64,000 nucleotides of DNA from Cryobacterium sp. PH31-O1 (lineage in GTDB: Bacteria > Actinomycetota > Actinomycetes > Actinomycetales > Microbacteriaceae), in NCBI RefSeq assembly GCF_030063455.1, contig NZ_JASITB010000001.1, positions 868,001 through 932,000 of the forward strand, given 5' to 3'. A program made the translations under genes and the position numbers. Positions 1-7,015 of the stretch are shown here, piece by piece (within the stretch, counting starts at the first letter, position 1; each line of letters begins with the position of its first letter). Under the pieces are notes generated by a model that searched no databases, was not told where the DNA came from, and saw nothing but the letters and a program-made list of their open reading frames with translations.

Positions 1-553
1 GCCACGGTCGGCAGTACGAACGACGAGTCGATGTTGCGACCGGCCAGCAACGGCAGCGTGGAAAGCTTCGCGAGTGCGTCTCTGGCACTGTTCGCGTGGA
101 TCGAACACATGCCAGGCAGCCCGCTGTTGAGGGCGATGAGCAGGTCGAGGCTCTCGGCTTCGCGCACCTCGCCGACCACGAGCCGGTCGGGACGCATCCG
201 CAGTGACTCCTTGATCAGCCGGCGAAGGGTGATCTCCCCTGTACCCTCAAGGCTCGGCTGCCGGCATTGCATCGCGACCACGTCACGGGCCGACAGGTCC
301 AGTTCGAAAGTCTCCTCCACTGTCACGATGCGTTCGCCCGGCCGCGTCGACGAGAGCAGGGCGTTGAGCATCGTGGTCTTGCCGGTCTGAGTGGCGCCGG
401 ACACCAGAATGTTCTGGCCGCCGAGCACACAGATTCGCAGAAAATCGGCGGCCTGCTGGGTGAGGGCGCCGAGCCCGACAAGCTGGTTCAGATCACGGAT
501 GCGCCGGGTGAACTTGCGAATATTCACGGCCCAGTACTTGCGCGTTATGTCCG
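1..553 (-). pseudogene. cpaF: CpaF/TadA pilus ATPase, 3' part (split by prophage; runs off window)
   Basis: C-terminal part of the tad (tight adherence) pilus / type II-IV secretion ATPase, which powers pilus assembly at the inner face of the membrane. The minus strand reads KYWAVNIRKF, then the Walker A motif GATQTGKTT, an acidic VEETFEL segment, and the conserved stretches RMRPDRLVVGEVR and CSIHANSARDALAKL. The frame has no start of its own at the prophage junction and continues beyond base 1. The N-terminal part is at 54953..55406. The two join perfectly in frame if the prophage is removed, so the gene is split rather than decayed. In the lysogen the ATPase should be inactive. Confidence 0.93.
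548..553. other. attL: attL core (left prophage junction)
   Basis: The hexamer tgtccg is shared with 54953..54958. Left of it lies cpaF coding sequence; right of it lies phage sequence ending the integrase gene (its stop is at 554..556). Bases 554..574 form one 21-bp attP arm, whose reverse complement matches the arm at 54932..54952 in 17 of 21 positions, as expected of serine-integrase attP half-sites around a short crossover core. Confidence 0.9.
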
Positions 554-1969
554 TTATACGTCGATAGCTACAGGGGTACCCCACCGGGCCGTGATCGTCA
601 ACGTTCGGACCTCGCCGAAGTTCACAATGAGCCCGGAGGCAAGACTTCGAATGGCGGCACGCTTCGTCTGCAAAGATGCGCCTGGCCACGCCTCCATGAG
701 TTCACGTGCGATCTTCGCGGGCCCGGCGGGCGCGAGGACAACAGACGACTCCACTGCTCGCAGGGACTCGCTGAGTGCTTCCCGCCGTTCTTCCATTGCG
801 GCTACCGCCGACCGATACGCGCGCTCAGGGACAATCCCTTGCGCGAGCTTCTGAGTCAGTGTCGACATCTGCGCATCGACGGCGAGAATCTCCCGTGCGA
901 ACCGTTGCGCATCTACCTTCGCCGCAGCCGCAGCATAGTCAGGTTCTGGATCGTCCATGCGGCCCACCTGCTCCAGCCAGCCGAGCACCGCCGGGTCAAG
1001 AATGCGCGCCGAGATCGTCCCCGGCCCATGCGCCGGAACTGTATGAACATTCTGAAACTGGCACCGGTATCCGATGTACGGATCAACGCTGCCTCGGCTC
1101 TGACTGTTCATGAGCCCGAACATGGTCCCGCCGCACCCGCACCGAAGAATGCCAGAGAGTAAGTAGCGGTGTCTCGGCGCACGCTCGCCGGCACGTTCAG
1201 CCCGCATTGCCCGGTACTGTTCCCAGACAGCGACCGGGACCAGACCCTCATGCTCGCCAGGAAACAGCTCGCCGTTGTATGTAATCTGCCCGGAGTGAAA
1301 CGCCTTATCCAAAATGGACGTGACGGTCGAGTGCTCCCATGAAGAACTGTCATAGAACGTGCGGTAACCGTTCGCCTCCAACCAGTCGGCCAACTGTCGC
1401 GATCCCATGCCTGACAGGTACAAGTCATACAGTTTCGGGATGGCCGATGCGTTCTCTGGGTGCGGTACAGCATGCTTGTCCTTGATAACCCATCCCCACG
1501 GTAGGCGCCCAGACGGCAAGCCGCGGTTCACTCGGTTGACATGGACCTCTTTCCACTGCTCGCCGATGCGCTCAGACTCGAACGCGGACAGCTCAGTCAT
1601 TACGCCGCGCGCGAATCGGCCGGCTGCTGTCACGTCGTTCGGCTCGGTGGCGGACTCGATGCGTCCGCCTGCTACCTCGATGCGGTCGACGGCCAGGGCC
1701 CAGTCTTTGCGCGATCGCGAGAGCCGCGACCACCGCCATAGGACGACGACATCAACGTCCCCGCTCTCGACGCTCGCCATGAGTCGTATGACCGCGGGGC
1801 GCTTCCATGTGCGTCCCGAGATTCCCGGGTCGGCTTCGACTCCGACGACGGTATAGCCGTGTTTCTCGCAATGAGCCCGCCCGGCAGTCTCTTGCAGCTC
1901 AAGACTGATGGACTCTTCCTTAAACGTCGACTGGCGCAGGTAGAGGATTGCACGCGGCTGCTGAGTCAT
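554..1969 (-). CDS. int: Large serine recombinase, phage integrase
   Basis: Site-specific integrase of the large serine recombinase family, 471 aa, which integrates the phage without host factors and excises it with a recombination directionality factor. The N-terminal resolvase domain (about residues 5-150) has catalytic Ser14 in LRQST and the motif LSRSRKD. The recombinase domain follows, then a zinc ribbon with Cys277, Cys279, Cys303 and possibly His309, and a coiled-coil stretch around 350-420. The stop codon touches the att core, the usual position for this family. It is probably co-transcribed with the upstream HTH gene (16-bp gap). The directionality factor is not obvious; the small HTH protein at 25305 is one candidate. 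Confidence 0.95.
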   Translation of the reverse strand: MTQQPRAILYLRQSTFKEESISLELQETAGRAHCEKHGYTVVGVEADPGISGRTWKRPAVIRLMASVESGDVDVVVLWRWSRLSRSRKDWALAVDRIEVAGGRIESATEPNDVTAAGRFARGVMTELSAFESERIGEQWKEVHVNRVNRGLPSGRLPWGWVIKDKHAVPHPENASAIPKLYDLYLSGMGSRQLADWLEANGYRTFYDSSSWEHSTVTSILDKAFHSGQITYNGELFPGEHEGLVPVAVWEQYRAMRAERAGERAPRHRYLLSGILRCGCGGTMFGLMNSQSRGSVDPYIGYRCQFQNVHTVPAHGPGTISARILDPAVLGWLEQVGRMDDPEPDYAAAAAKVDAQRFAREILAVDAQMSTLTQKLAQGIVPERAYRSAVAAMEERREALSESLRAVESSVVLAPAGPAKIARELMEAWPGASLQTKRAAIRSLASGLIVNFGEVRTLTITARWGTPVAIDV

Positions 1970-1985
1970 GACGTGACCCTGCCGA

Positions 1986-2240
1986 CTACTCCGTGGCGCC
2001 GAGTGCAGCCGTGATGACCTCGAGCGGATCCAGGCGCAGCACTCTGCACAGGCTCACGAACAGGTCCATATCCAGCGCGCGATCTCCACGCAGGTATTGA
2101 GAGATCGTCTGCTGAGGAATGCCGCCCAGTAATTCGCCCAGGCGCTTCTGGGTAATGAACATCTCGAGAAAGGCGTCGTTGACGATGGCGGCCACAGCCA
2201 GAGACATGGGGCCGGGTTGCATCCTTCTCCCCTTCGCCAC
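1986..2240 (-). CDS. Small XRE-type HTH regulator beside the integrase
   Basis: 84 aa with a helix-turn-helix of the Cro/CI type (KRLGELLGGIPQQTISQYLRG), ending DPLEVITAALGATE. It lies directly upstream of the integrase on the same strand and may control integrase or its own expression. Two starts compete. GTG at 2240 sits six bases after a TAACGT -10 box, giving a leaderless mRNA like several other reverse-strand genes here. ATG at 2222 has an AAGGGGAG Shine-Dalgarno sequence. A 16-bp inverted repeat lies in the promoter spacer, suggesting autorepression. Its regulatory role is inferred from position. Confidence 0.8.
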   Translation of the reverse strand: MAKGRRMQPGPMSLAVAAIVNDAFLEMFITQKRLGELLGGIPQQTISQYLRGDRALDMDLFVSLCRVLRLDPLEVITAALGATE

Positions 2241-2246
2241 ACCCTG

Positions 2247-2304
2247 ACGTTATCGGCAGGCTTGCCGACTTCTGACGAGGGTTAGGCTCGACCATATATA
2301 TGGT
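2247..2304 (-). promoter_or_regulatory. Promoter and palindromes upstream of the integrase-side HTH gene
   Basis: On the minus strand a TAACGT -10 box (2247..2252) lies six bases before the GTG at 2240. Immediately upstream, 2253..2268 is an inverted repeat with arms TCGGCA/TGCCGA, exactly where a repressor would block the -35/-10 spacer. Further up, ACCATATATATGGT (2291..2304) is a perfect 14-bp palindrome. No good -35 hexamer is visible. Confidence 0.5.
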
Positions 2305-2424
2305 TCGCTCTCCGCGGGTGTCTGTCAATGGGTATCCCTCGCTTTTGTGACCCGACGTGCAGCGCAGATGGTGCATGTCGCCGGTCGGATGTATGTTCGA
2401 ATGTAACGAGAATTTGGGGGAATT

Positions 2425-2613
2425 ATGCACGCGTACGCAAACACTGTTCGAGGCCGGCTGGTTGATGCAGCCAAGACTGCTGGCATCACGAGCAACCTGC
2501 CGGAACAGCCCGCTGACATTGCCGTCAGCGTGGCCATTCGCGAGGCACGTCGGTGCGATGTGACGTTATCAGTCGTCTTCGACGATCGCTTCGGCCTCGA
2601 TCGCAATGGCTGA
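2425..2613 (+). CDS. Possible small protein, 62 aa
   Basis: ORF beginning MHAYANTVRGRLVDA, preceded by a GGGGG stretch four bases before the ATG that could serve as ribosome binding site. It overlaps the 3' end of the convergent repressor gene by 45 bases. I recognise no family. It could be a small early protein or chance coding; the overlap lowers confidence. Confidence 0.3.
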   Translation: MHAYANTVRGRLVDAAKTAGITSNLPEQPADIAVSVAIREARRCDVTLSVVFDDRFGLDRNG

Positions 2614-2811
2614 CACGGTCGTGCCGAGGGCTTTGGCTATTGCGCGAAGCTCGCCCACTGTCGCAGCGCGCTCGCCCTTCCTGATTCGAATAATGGTCCG
2701 CAGGTGGATTCCAGTTTGAGCGCTAAGGTCCTCATTCGTCATCTCCCTGGCCGACATAAGCTTGCGGATCACTTTTGTAACCGCGAGGTCGAGAGGGTCT
2801 ATTCGTGTCAT
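2569..2811 (-). CDS. Phage repressor, XRE/CI-like
   Basis: 80-aa DNA-binding protein whose HTH (EDLSAQTGIHLRTIIRIRKG, residues about 27-46) is followed by an XRE-type helix run (VGELRAIAKALGTTVSAI). It faces the Cro-like gene across a 120-bp operator region, the classical lysogeny switch layout. I start it at ATG 2811, because this codon sits seven bases after a TACAGT -10 box with TCGACA 17 bases upstream, making a leaderless mRNA. A longer frame to 2940 would read through the operators. It lacks any C-terminal peptidase domain, so induction would not be by RecA-stimulated self-cleavage. Confidence 0.85.
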   Translation of the reverse strand: MTRIDPLDLAVTKVIRKLMSAREMTNEDLSAQTGIHLRTIIRIRKGERAATVGELRAIAKALGTTVSAIAIEAEAIVEDD

Positions 2812-2936
2812 AACTGTCACTGTATGGCCATATTTGTCACTTGTCGATTTGCGAAACAGGGGATTGACAAATCTGTCCTGTCTAGTCCTCGACTTGTGCA
2901 GTGACATATTTGTCACTACAGTGACAGTTATGTCAC
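2805..2936. promoter_or_regulatory. Divergent lysogeny-switch promoters with GTGACA-type operators
   Basis: Rightward promoter: TTGTGC (2894..2899), 17-base spacer, TACAGT (2917..2922), then ATG at 2930. Leftward promoter: TCGACA (2847..2842), 17 bases, TACAGT (2824..2819), ATG at 2811. Operators with arms GTGACA/TGTCAC lie at 2901..2916 (filling the rightward spacer) and 2921..2936 (over the transcription start). Degenerate copies lie at 2825..2840 and 2805..2820, at mirror positions on the left. A further GACA-N4-TGTC site is at 2866..2877. Both start codons fall inside operators, so repressor bound there would cover the transcription start. Confidence 0.8.
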
Positions 2937-3133
2937 ACACACCGCCTCAAGCCCAGGACGTAATCAACGTCGTCAGGAAATCCCTAGGCATGTCGGACGA
3001 AGCCCTCGGCTCGGCATGCGGAATGCCCCGCTCCACTCTCCGCACCAAAATCCAGAATATCGACCTCTTCACCCTCGGTGAGCTCAAGCGCATCGGACCC
3101 GCTCTGGATACCGACTACAAGACCTGGGTCTAG
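2930..3133 (+). CDS. Cro-like HTH protein
   Basis: 67-aa helix-turn-helix protein (SDEALGSACGMPRSTLRTKI) divergent from the repressor, so the Cro-type or early-promoter regulator is the natural reading. The ATG at 2930 is seven bases after the TACAGT -10 box, making the transcript leaderless. The longer in-frame ORF from 2762 would begin inside the repressor gene and is unlikely. It ends at 3133, five bases before the next small gene. Confidence 0.8.
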   Translation: MSHTPPQAQDVINVVRKSLGMSDEALGSACGMPRSTLRTKIQNIDLFTLGELKRIGPALDTDYKTWV

Positions 3134-3137
3134 CCGC

Positions 3138-3302
3138 GTGAAGAAGGCACTCGTCCTCTCGCAAACCGCTTCCCTCTTCTGGGCCGGCATCCGTGAATCA
3201 CGGAAGCTCACGCCCCACGCGCAGGCCGTCGCCGCGCACTATGCCGGCGGCCCATCCGTCGAGAACCTCGAACGCATGATCCTGGCCGAACGCGCCGTAT
3301 AG
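3138..3302 (+). CDS. Small hypothetical protein, 54 aa
   Basis: GTG start four bases after the Cro-like stop, so probably the second gene of the rightward transcript. Sequence KKALVLSQTASLFWAGIRES..., ending in a helical stretch (SVENLERMILAERAV). It follows cro as small accessory regulators often do. No family recognised. Confidence 0.6.
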   Translation: MKKALVLSQTASLFWAGIRESRKLTPHAQAVAAHYAGGPSVENLERMILAERAV

Positions 3303-3783
3303 CTCCCCCGCCCTCATCTGAGTAGGGCCGCAACACCTCACATTCTTGGCCGTCCACTGGACGGCCGAACCGCCGGCGTGTCCGCATGCCAGCTGCATCA
3401 CCTGATTTGCCCCAGGGACCACCGCGAAAGCGACACGGCTGGGCGCGCTCGCACCTCATTGAAAACTGAATACAGCGAACTGAGAAGGATATTTACTCCG
3501 CCACACGGGCCCCGAGAACGAATGGGGAGGCGAAGTCGAGCAGTACGGCGAGGGAGCGGCATTCGAGGCCAGGCCCCGCCAAGGAAAGTACTCAGGTCGT
3601 GTGCATGCGGGTAGGTCGGTCCCTACGTCGCATGTGGCTTTACCGGCGCAGCTCGCTTGACGCGCCAAGGAACCACAACAGATTTGGCCTCACCCCGAGG
3701 GAGCGTGTCAGCGGGCGAATGCTGCCCCATCGCTGAAGTGGAGAGGTCACGCCCGGTCAGCTTCGAGCCCTGACCGGGCATAT
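3303..3783. other. 480-bp non-coding stretch with hairpins
   Basis: No convincing gene here. Two inverted repeats stand out: ggccgtcca with its complement at 3348..3366, and a perfect 10-bp stem (gcccggtcag, 9-base loop) at 3751..3779 directly before the tRNA-like gene. Neither has a following T-run, so they may be processing or attenuation structures rather than simple terminators. Confidence 0.5.
3751..3779 (+). promoter_or_regulatory. Hairpin before tRNA-like gene
   Basis: Perfect 10-bp inverted repeat with loop cttcgagcc ending five bases before the tRNA-like sequence. Possible processing signal or attenuator. Confidence 0.4.
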
Positions 3784-3854
3784 GGGCGGGTAGCTCAACT
3801 GGAAGAGCGCGGGTCCCCCCACCCGATATGCCGGTTCGAATCCGGCCCTGTTCC
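3784..3854 (+). tRNA. tRNA-like gene with short (6-nt) anticodon loop
   Basis: 71-nt cloverleaf: acceptor gggcggg/cctgttc (with three G-U pairs), D stem gctc/gagc, anticodon stem cgggt/acccg, T arm gccgg-ttcgaat-ccggc. The anticodon loop holds only cccccc (six bases), or tccccc plus ca (eight) if the closing T-A pair opens. Position 33 is then C, not the near-universal U. CCA is not encoded. The isotype cannot be assigned; a Gly(CCC)-related tRNA or a decoy is possible. Confidence 0.55.
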
Positions 3855-3879
3855 CACTCATCAACAGAAAGGGGAATCA

Positions 3880-4056
3880 ATGAGCTTCATTCTCTCGACC
3901 GCCGCGATCTTGCTCGCTGTCAGTCAATGGGTTTGGGTTCGCCGGGTGACTCGACGGCGACTGGATGAAACGGGACCACGCGTTTCTTCGCCAATAGAAC
4001 GCCGTATTTCAGAGTTATTTCGTCGGGGCGGTCGCCACTCAATGACTTCAAGGTGA
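3880..4056 (+). CDS. Possible small membrane protein, 58 aa
   Basis: ATG with a good AGAAAGGGG ribosome binding site. It encodes one N-terminal hydrophobic segment (SFILSTAAILLAVSQWVWV) followed by a basic tail. It overlaps the 3' end of the reverse-strand gene at 3920..4315, so only one of the two is likely to be coding. The reverse gene looks more protein-like; I keep this as an alternative. Confidence 0.25.
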   Translation: MSFILSTAAILLAVSQWVWVRRVTRRRLDETGPRVSSPIERRISELFRRGGRHSMTSR

Positions 4057-4315
4057 ATCGTCGCGACGATCCGGCCTTCATATCGCCAAAGAGCCAGGAT
4101 CCGCCGAGTTGGTACTCGGCGACGGACGCGGGATCAATTGCGACCTCTCGAACGGTTCGTGATCCCACGTTCCTGATCCGGTACCACCCATCAAAAGCCG
4201 GGTCGAGTTCGATTCGGAAAGCGATGGACGCCGAATTGATCCGACGAATCGAGTCAGCCCAAGATGCGGCGGCGATAACCAGCGCGCCGAGCGATATGAG
4301 TTCACTCATTGTCAT
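3920..4315 (-). CDS. Reverse-strand moron, membrane-anchored protein
   Basis: 131 aa with one N-terminal membrane segment (LISLGALVIAAASWA) followed by a beta-rich domain (FRIELDPAFDGWYRIRNVG, SSRRFTLKSLSGDRPDEITL). It lies against the direction of the early operon, and its ATG is seven bases after a TAGACT -10 box, the leaderless layout shared with other reverse-strand genes of this prophage. It is thus probably expressed in the lysogen, perhaps a surface-associated lysogenic-conversion protein. No family recognised. Confidence 0.6.
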   Translation of the reverse strand: MTMSELISLGALVIAAASWADSIRRINSASIAFRIELDPAFDGWYRIRNVGSRTVREVAIDPASVAEYQLGGSWLFGDMKAGSSRRFTLKSLSGDRPDEITLKYGVLLAKKRVVPFHPVAVESPGEPKPID

Positions 4316-4438
4316 GTTCCGAAGTCTATGGCCGGGTCCGTCATAGGGATGTCCGGGCGCATAGCCCCGGCGTCCCGCTTATCAACGAAAAAGCCCACCC
4401 GCACGAACGGATGGGCCACGACACAGAAACGAGATCCA

Positions 4439-4726
4439 ATGCCCACCCAGACTACAGACTTCGACGCCGAGATCAAGAAGCGGCAAGCGGAGATCGACGA
4501 ATTGCGGCAGCAGCGAACCCGCGCCGAGGTCGCTGCGACCGAACCCGACTGGCTCAGCGCCGGCGGCAAGTACATGGTCAGCCTCAACGCCCACGGTAGC
4601 GGTGGCGCCGAGGTCACGACATTCCGCTACAACTTCCCGCAGTCGTCGGGATTCCTCACGGCTGCCGACCTCGTGTCGCTGCGGGACCACCTGACGCTCG
4701 TGATCAACATGCGGGCGTTCTCATGA
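4439..4726 (+). CDS. Hypothetical early protein, 95 aa
   Basis: N-terminal coiled coil (AEIKKRQAEIDELRQQRTRAE), then a beta-rich half. I start at the ATG at 4439 rather than the longer frame from 4328. It overlaps the antirepressor start by four bases (ATGA), so translation is probably coupled. Function unknown. Confidence 0.65.
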   Translation: MPTQTTDFDAEIKKRQAEIDELRQQRTRAEVAATEPDWLSAGGKYMVSLNAHGSGGAEVTTFRYNFPQSSGFLTAADLVSLRDHLTLVINMRAFS

Positions 4727-5547
4727 GTGCCACCATCGCCACGGCCTACGCCGAGCGTCTGGACGACCTCAAGGTGATCACGCTCACCGATGGTGAGGTA
4801 TGGAGCGCACGCGATCTGATGGAGTTCGCCGGGTACACCGAATGGCGCAACTGGTCGAAGGCTATCGATCGGGCCGTCGTATCCGTCAACACCACAGGGA
4901 TCAGCGCTGCCGACCATTTTGTTGGGGTCAACAAAATGGTCCAGATCGGGTCAGGGAGTCGCCGCCAGGTCGAAGATGTCGAGGTGACCCGCTACGGGGC
5001 ATACATCCTTTTCCAGAACGCGGACCCGTCTAAGCCCGCAATCGCCGCCGTGCAGCAGTACTTCGCAGTGCAGACGCGGCGCCAAGAGGTTGCCGAGCCC
5101 GCCGCGCTCCCCGGCGACTACCTGGCCGCGCTCAAGGCGCTCGTCGCGGAGGTGGAGTCAACCACGGCGCTCAAGGCTCAAGCCGCGATTGACGCCCCAA
5201 AGGTTGCTTACGTCGATGAGTTCCTTGCATCCGAAGACGTCGTTCTATTCCGGGCCGCCGCGTCCGAACTTGGCGTGGCCGAGGGCGTTCTGCGCGAGAC
5301 CCTGCTGGACGCGAACTGGATCTACCGGTTGACGATCGGCAAGCGCTGGTCGAACTCGCGACAGAAGGACGTCCCCGAAGTCGAGTACCGGGCGGCTTCT
5401 GCTCACGGCTCAAAGTTTCGCCTGATGCCTCAGCACAACGCCCCACGTCACCACAACGGGCAGGTCAAGCAAACACTTTACATCCGTTCCGAATCGCTGC
5501 CGGCCATTCGCCACCGATTCTTCACCGCGAAAGCAGTTGCAGCATGA
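4723..5547 (+). CDS. Phage antirepressor (DinD/BRO-type N domain, KilAC-like C domain)
   Basis: 274 aa. The N-terminal half (WSARDLMEFAGYTEWRNW, RYGAYILFQNADPSK, QQYFAVQTRRQE) matches the DinD/BRO-type domain found in damage-inducible and antirepressor proteins. The C-terminal part (LGVAEGVLRETLLDANWIYR, ending ...RHRFFTAK) resembles the phage antirepressor KilAC domain. Such proteins bind the repressor and promote lytic growth. It sits first in the long early run, after the coiled-coil gene it overlaps, and overlaps the next gene by four bases. Confidence 0.85.
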   Translation: MSATIATAYAERLDDLKVITLTDGEVWSARDLMEFAGYTEWRNWSKAIDRAVVSVNTTGISAADHFVGVNKMVQIGSGSRRQVEDVEVTRYGAYILFQNADPSKPAIAAVQQYFAVQTRRQEVAEPAALPGDYLAALKALVAEVESTTALKAQAAIDAPKVAYVDEFLASEDVVLFRAAASELGVAEGVLRETLLDANWIYRLTIGKRWSNSRQKDVPEVEYRAASAHGSKFRLMPQHNAPRHHNGQVKQTLYIRSESLPAIRHRFFTAKAVAA

Positions 5548-5741
5548 CCAAGCCTCCCGCCCCGTATCCCGCAGAGCCCACCCACGGCTCGCAGATCATC
5601 GACAGCGACCGCCGCCGGCGAGTTGCCCAGCGCCAGACCGTGGTTGAGGTTCGCAGGTGGCTGGTCTCGCTAGTGATCGGGGTGCAGATCGCAGTCCTCG
5701 TGCTCCTATTCGCTGCAGTGATCGCATGGTGGTTGTCGTGA
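5544..5741 (+). CDS. Small membrane protein, 65 aa
   Basis: Charged N-terminus and one clear membrane helix at the C-terminus (LVIGVQIAVLVLLFAAVIAW). Starts with an ATGA overlap on the antirepressor stop and ends in a GTGA overlap with the next gene, so it is part of the coupled early operon. Function unknown. Confidence 0.65.
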   Translation: MTKPPAPYPAEPTHGSQIIDSDRRRRVAQRQTVVEVRRWLVSLVIGVQIAVLVLLFAAVIAWWLS

Positions 5742-6010
5742 CGGCCGTCGAAGACCTCACGGTCGCGATTCGCACGCTGACCGAGTTGACGTCAACCAGG
5801 GCGCGCGGCCCGATCCCTGCGCACCGTGATGCGGCCGATCTGACGGCAGCGCTCCGACGTTCGGTGCCGGCGCTGCTGGCGATCATGGCGGCGGCAATCA
5901 CTCGGCTCGACGGGTGGCCTTCGAGCGATGCGGGCACGCAGGCGAACCCTGTTTACCTTGCCCGCCTGATCAACGCTCAACCGGATCCGCACGATGAGCA
6001 GCCGTGCTGA
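5738..6010 (+). CDS. Hypothetical early protein, 90 aa
   Basis: Mostly helical small protein (VEDLTVAIRTLTELTS, LRRSVPALLAIMAAAITRL). I choose the GTG at 5738 because it overlaps the preceding stop by four bases, as most starts here do; ATG at 5726 is the alternative. No family recognised. Confidence 0.6.
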   Translation: MTAVEDLTVAIRTLTELTSTRARGPIPAHRDAADLTAALRRSVPALLAIMAAAITRLDGWPSSDAGTQANPVYLARLINAQPDPHDEQPC

Positions 6011-6261
6011 AATCGCCGGGGTTCATTCCGCGTCCGGTCGCAGTAGCTGGCGATCACGTCATGGTCATCGGCGGTCGCGGTCGCAATGAATGGGACATGA
6101 CCGGGTACCTGCTGCCCTCCGATCCAGAGGTTGTTCGGCTCGCCGCTGAGGCCGTCGACGACGACCGGGTCGACCCGCCTGAGGACTGGTGGCGCGCGTC
6201 GTGGTTCTCCCGTCAGGTGAGCGTCGTGCTGCTCCGCCGGCGCCCATGGGTGTTCGTGTGA
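6004..6261 (+). CDS. Hypothetical early protein, 85 aa
   Basis: GTG start overlapping the previous gene by seven bases. It contains MVIGGRGRNEWDMTGYLLPS and PPEDWWRASWFSR, with no recognisable domain. It continues the overlapping early run. Confidence 0.6.
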   Translation: MLKSPGFIPRPVAVAGDHVMVIGGRGRNEWDMTGYLLPSDPEVVRLAAEAVDDDRVDPPEDWWRASWFSRQVSVVLLRRRPWVFV

Positions 6262-6434
6262 CTGCCCCGCGTTGGCTCATCATCCTTGCCGTCATCGGCG
6301 CTCTACTCACCTTGGCGGGTGCCTGGTTCCTGTCGAACCTGCTCGCCCTGTTCGGCGTGGCCCTCATGGTCCCGGTCACCGCTATCGGCTGCCTAGCCGC
6401 GATTGAGAGATCACACGATGAACGCAAATTGTAA
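6258..6434 (+). CDS. Small two-helix membrane protein, 58 aa
   Basis: Two adjacent hydrophobic helices (WLIILAVIGALLTLAGAWFL and LLALFGVALMVPVTAIGC). Start chosen at the GTG overlapping the previous stop (GTGA). It overlaps the following HNH gene by 17 bases. Function unknown. Confidence 0.55.
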   Translation: MTAPRWLIILAVIGALLTLAGAWFLSNLLALFGVALMVPVTAIGCLAAIERSHDERKL

Positions 6435-7008
6435 GCACCCCGGATGCGCACGACGCTCTTGCAGCGCCGGCTATTGCAACGCGCACCACCTGCGCCAAGT
6501 TCGTGGCAGCGATATGGACGCCCCACACCGTAGCGACGTGCCACCTGAAGACAGGTTCTGGTCGAAGGTCAACAAAACCGGCGACTGCTGGCTTTGGACC
6601 GCATCAAAGGATTGGCACGGCTATGGATCGTTCGCGATTGACCGCACGATGTGCAGGGCACACCGCGTTGCGTACATCTGGGCAAACGGACCCATTCCAG
6701 ACGGTCTAACTCTGGACCACATGTGCGGGAACCGTGCATGTGTGAATCCAGATCATCTGCGAGCAATAACGAACACCCAAAACCACCAGAACAGGCAGGG
6801 CGCGGACATTGACAACGCTTCCGGGGTTCGCGGAGTCTCCTGGAGCGTGGCCAGTAAAAAATGGCAGGCCAAGGCCGAGCTCAACGGCAAGCAGCACTTT
6901 CTCGGCCTTTTCACCGAAATCGCGGCGGCCGAGGCTGTCGTGTCCGAATGGCGCCGAATCAACATGCCCTATTCACTAATGGATCAACGGCCTGCGGGCC
7001 GGGAATGA
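6418..7008 (+). CDS. HNH homing endonuclease with AP2-like DNA-binding domain
   Basis: 196 aa. An N-terminal cysteine-rich region (CKHPGCARRSCSAGYCNAHH), a central HNH core (LDHMCGNRACVNPDHLRAIT) with flanking RFWSKVNKTGDCWLW, and a C-terminal AP2-type domain (GVRGVSWSVASKKWQAKAEL, HFLGLFTEIAAAEAV). This is a typical free-standing phage homing endonuclease, probably a selfish element inserted between early genes. ATG at 6418 is the first start consistent with the Cys motif. Unlike the HNH genes at 22545 and 36485 it has no private promoter or hairpin leader. Confidence 0.9.
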   Translation: MNANCKHPGCARRSCSAGYCNAHHLRQVRGSDMDAPHRSDVPPEDRFWSKVNKTGDCWLWTASKDWHGYGSFAIDRTMCRAHRVAYIWANGPIPDGLTLDHMCGNRACVNPDHLRAITNTQNHQNRQGADIDNASGVRGVSWSVASKKWQAKAELNGKQHFLGLFTEIAAAEAVVSEWRRINMPYSLMDQRPAGRE

Positions 7009-7015
7009 GATTGCA

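Noticed and set aside
3378-3614. 78-codon frame in the intergenic region
   Set aside because: No ribosome binding site, erratic composition, crosses hairpins.
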